Assembly: GCA_031281855.1 (NCBI GenBank)
Contig: JAITEW010000354.1
Span: 1 to 5,379 of the forward strand
Origin: Treponema sp.
Lineage (GTDB): Bacteria > Spirochaetota > Spirochaetia > Treponematales > Breznakiellaceae
Length of the DNA: 5,379 nt
Reading direction: 5' to 3'
In this document: positions 5,360 to 5,379 of the stretch, piece after piece
Numbering within the stretch: position 1 is the stretch's first letter
Layout: each line of letters starts with the position of its first letter
The notes under the pieces: generated by a model
Seen by the model: the letters and a program-made list of their open reading frames with translations, nothing else
The model's database searches: none
What the model was told of the DNA's origin: nothing
Made by a program: the position numbers and the translations under genes

Positions 5360-5379
5360 TGTCTGTCCATAATGTAGAC
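5360..5379. other. Window-edge sequence after pgk-tpi, possible start of a repeat or hairpin
   Basis: The 20 nt after the stop contain GTCT (5361-5364) and AGAC (5376-5379) as a short dyad around an AT-rich centre. This could be half of a terminator, an insertion-sequence end, or chance. The window stops before it can be resolved. Confidence 0.2.

Overview
The window reads as a stretch of a treponeme-like spirochete chromosome of moderate GC. This assignment is an inference from protein likeness recalled from memory, not a search. The pointers are a GAPDH of the long, kinetoplastid-glycosomal-like type, a phosphoglycerate kinase (PGK) with SHLGDP instead of SHLGRP plus a Lys-rich insert, and a PGK-TPI fusion. 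A termite-gut or other environmental Treponema would fit, but other phyla are not excluded.

Layout: all genes lie on the + strand. (1) 1-525 is the 3' end of valS, giving the anticodon-binding tail and C-terminal coiled coil of valyl-tRNA synthetase. (2) 569-1141 is a single-domain HD hydrolase of the SpoT/Mesh1 (ppGpp hydrolase-like) type. (3) 1194-2045 is a TIM-barrel sugar-phosphate isomerase/epimerase of unknown substrate. These three are closely spaced (43 and 52 nt gaps), and genes 2 and 3 have strong Shine-Dalgarno sites, so they look like one transcription unit. (4) A short AT-rich spacer (2046-2116) with a candidate promoter precedes gap (2117-3199). (5) The 147-nt gap-pgk spacer holds a large imperfect inverted repeat ending in eight Ts, which is probably a dispersed repeat serving as a terminator. 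(6) 3347-5359 is one continuous reading frame encoding PGK fused directly to triosephosphate isomerase (TPI). The last 20 nt after its stop could be the edge of another element.

Functionally, the right half is a lower-glycolysis block. TPI makes glyceraldehyde-3-phosphate from DHAP, GAPDH oxidises it to 1,3-bisphosphoglycerate, and PGK makes ATP from that. The two fused enzymes sit on either side of GAPDH in the pathway, and the GAPDH gene lies immediately upstream. The left half pairs a translation gene with a possible alarmone-hydrolase-like gene and an orphan isomerase.

The most notable items are the PGK-TPI fusion with no separate TPI start, the altered substrate-site motif in PGK, the kinetoplastid-type GAPDH, and the terminator-like repeat. 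No CRISPR array, tRNA, rRNA or complete mobile element is visible, and no stretch over 300 bases lacks a gene.
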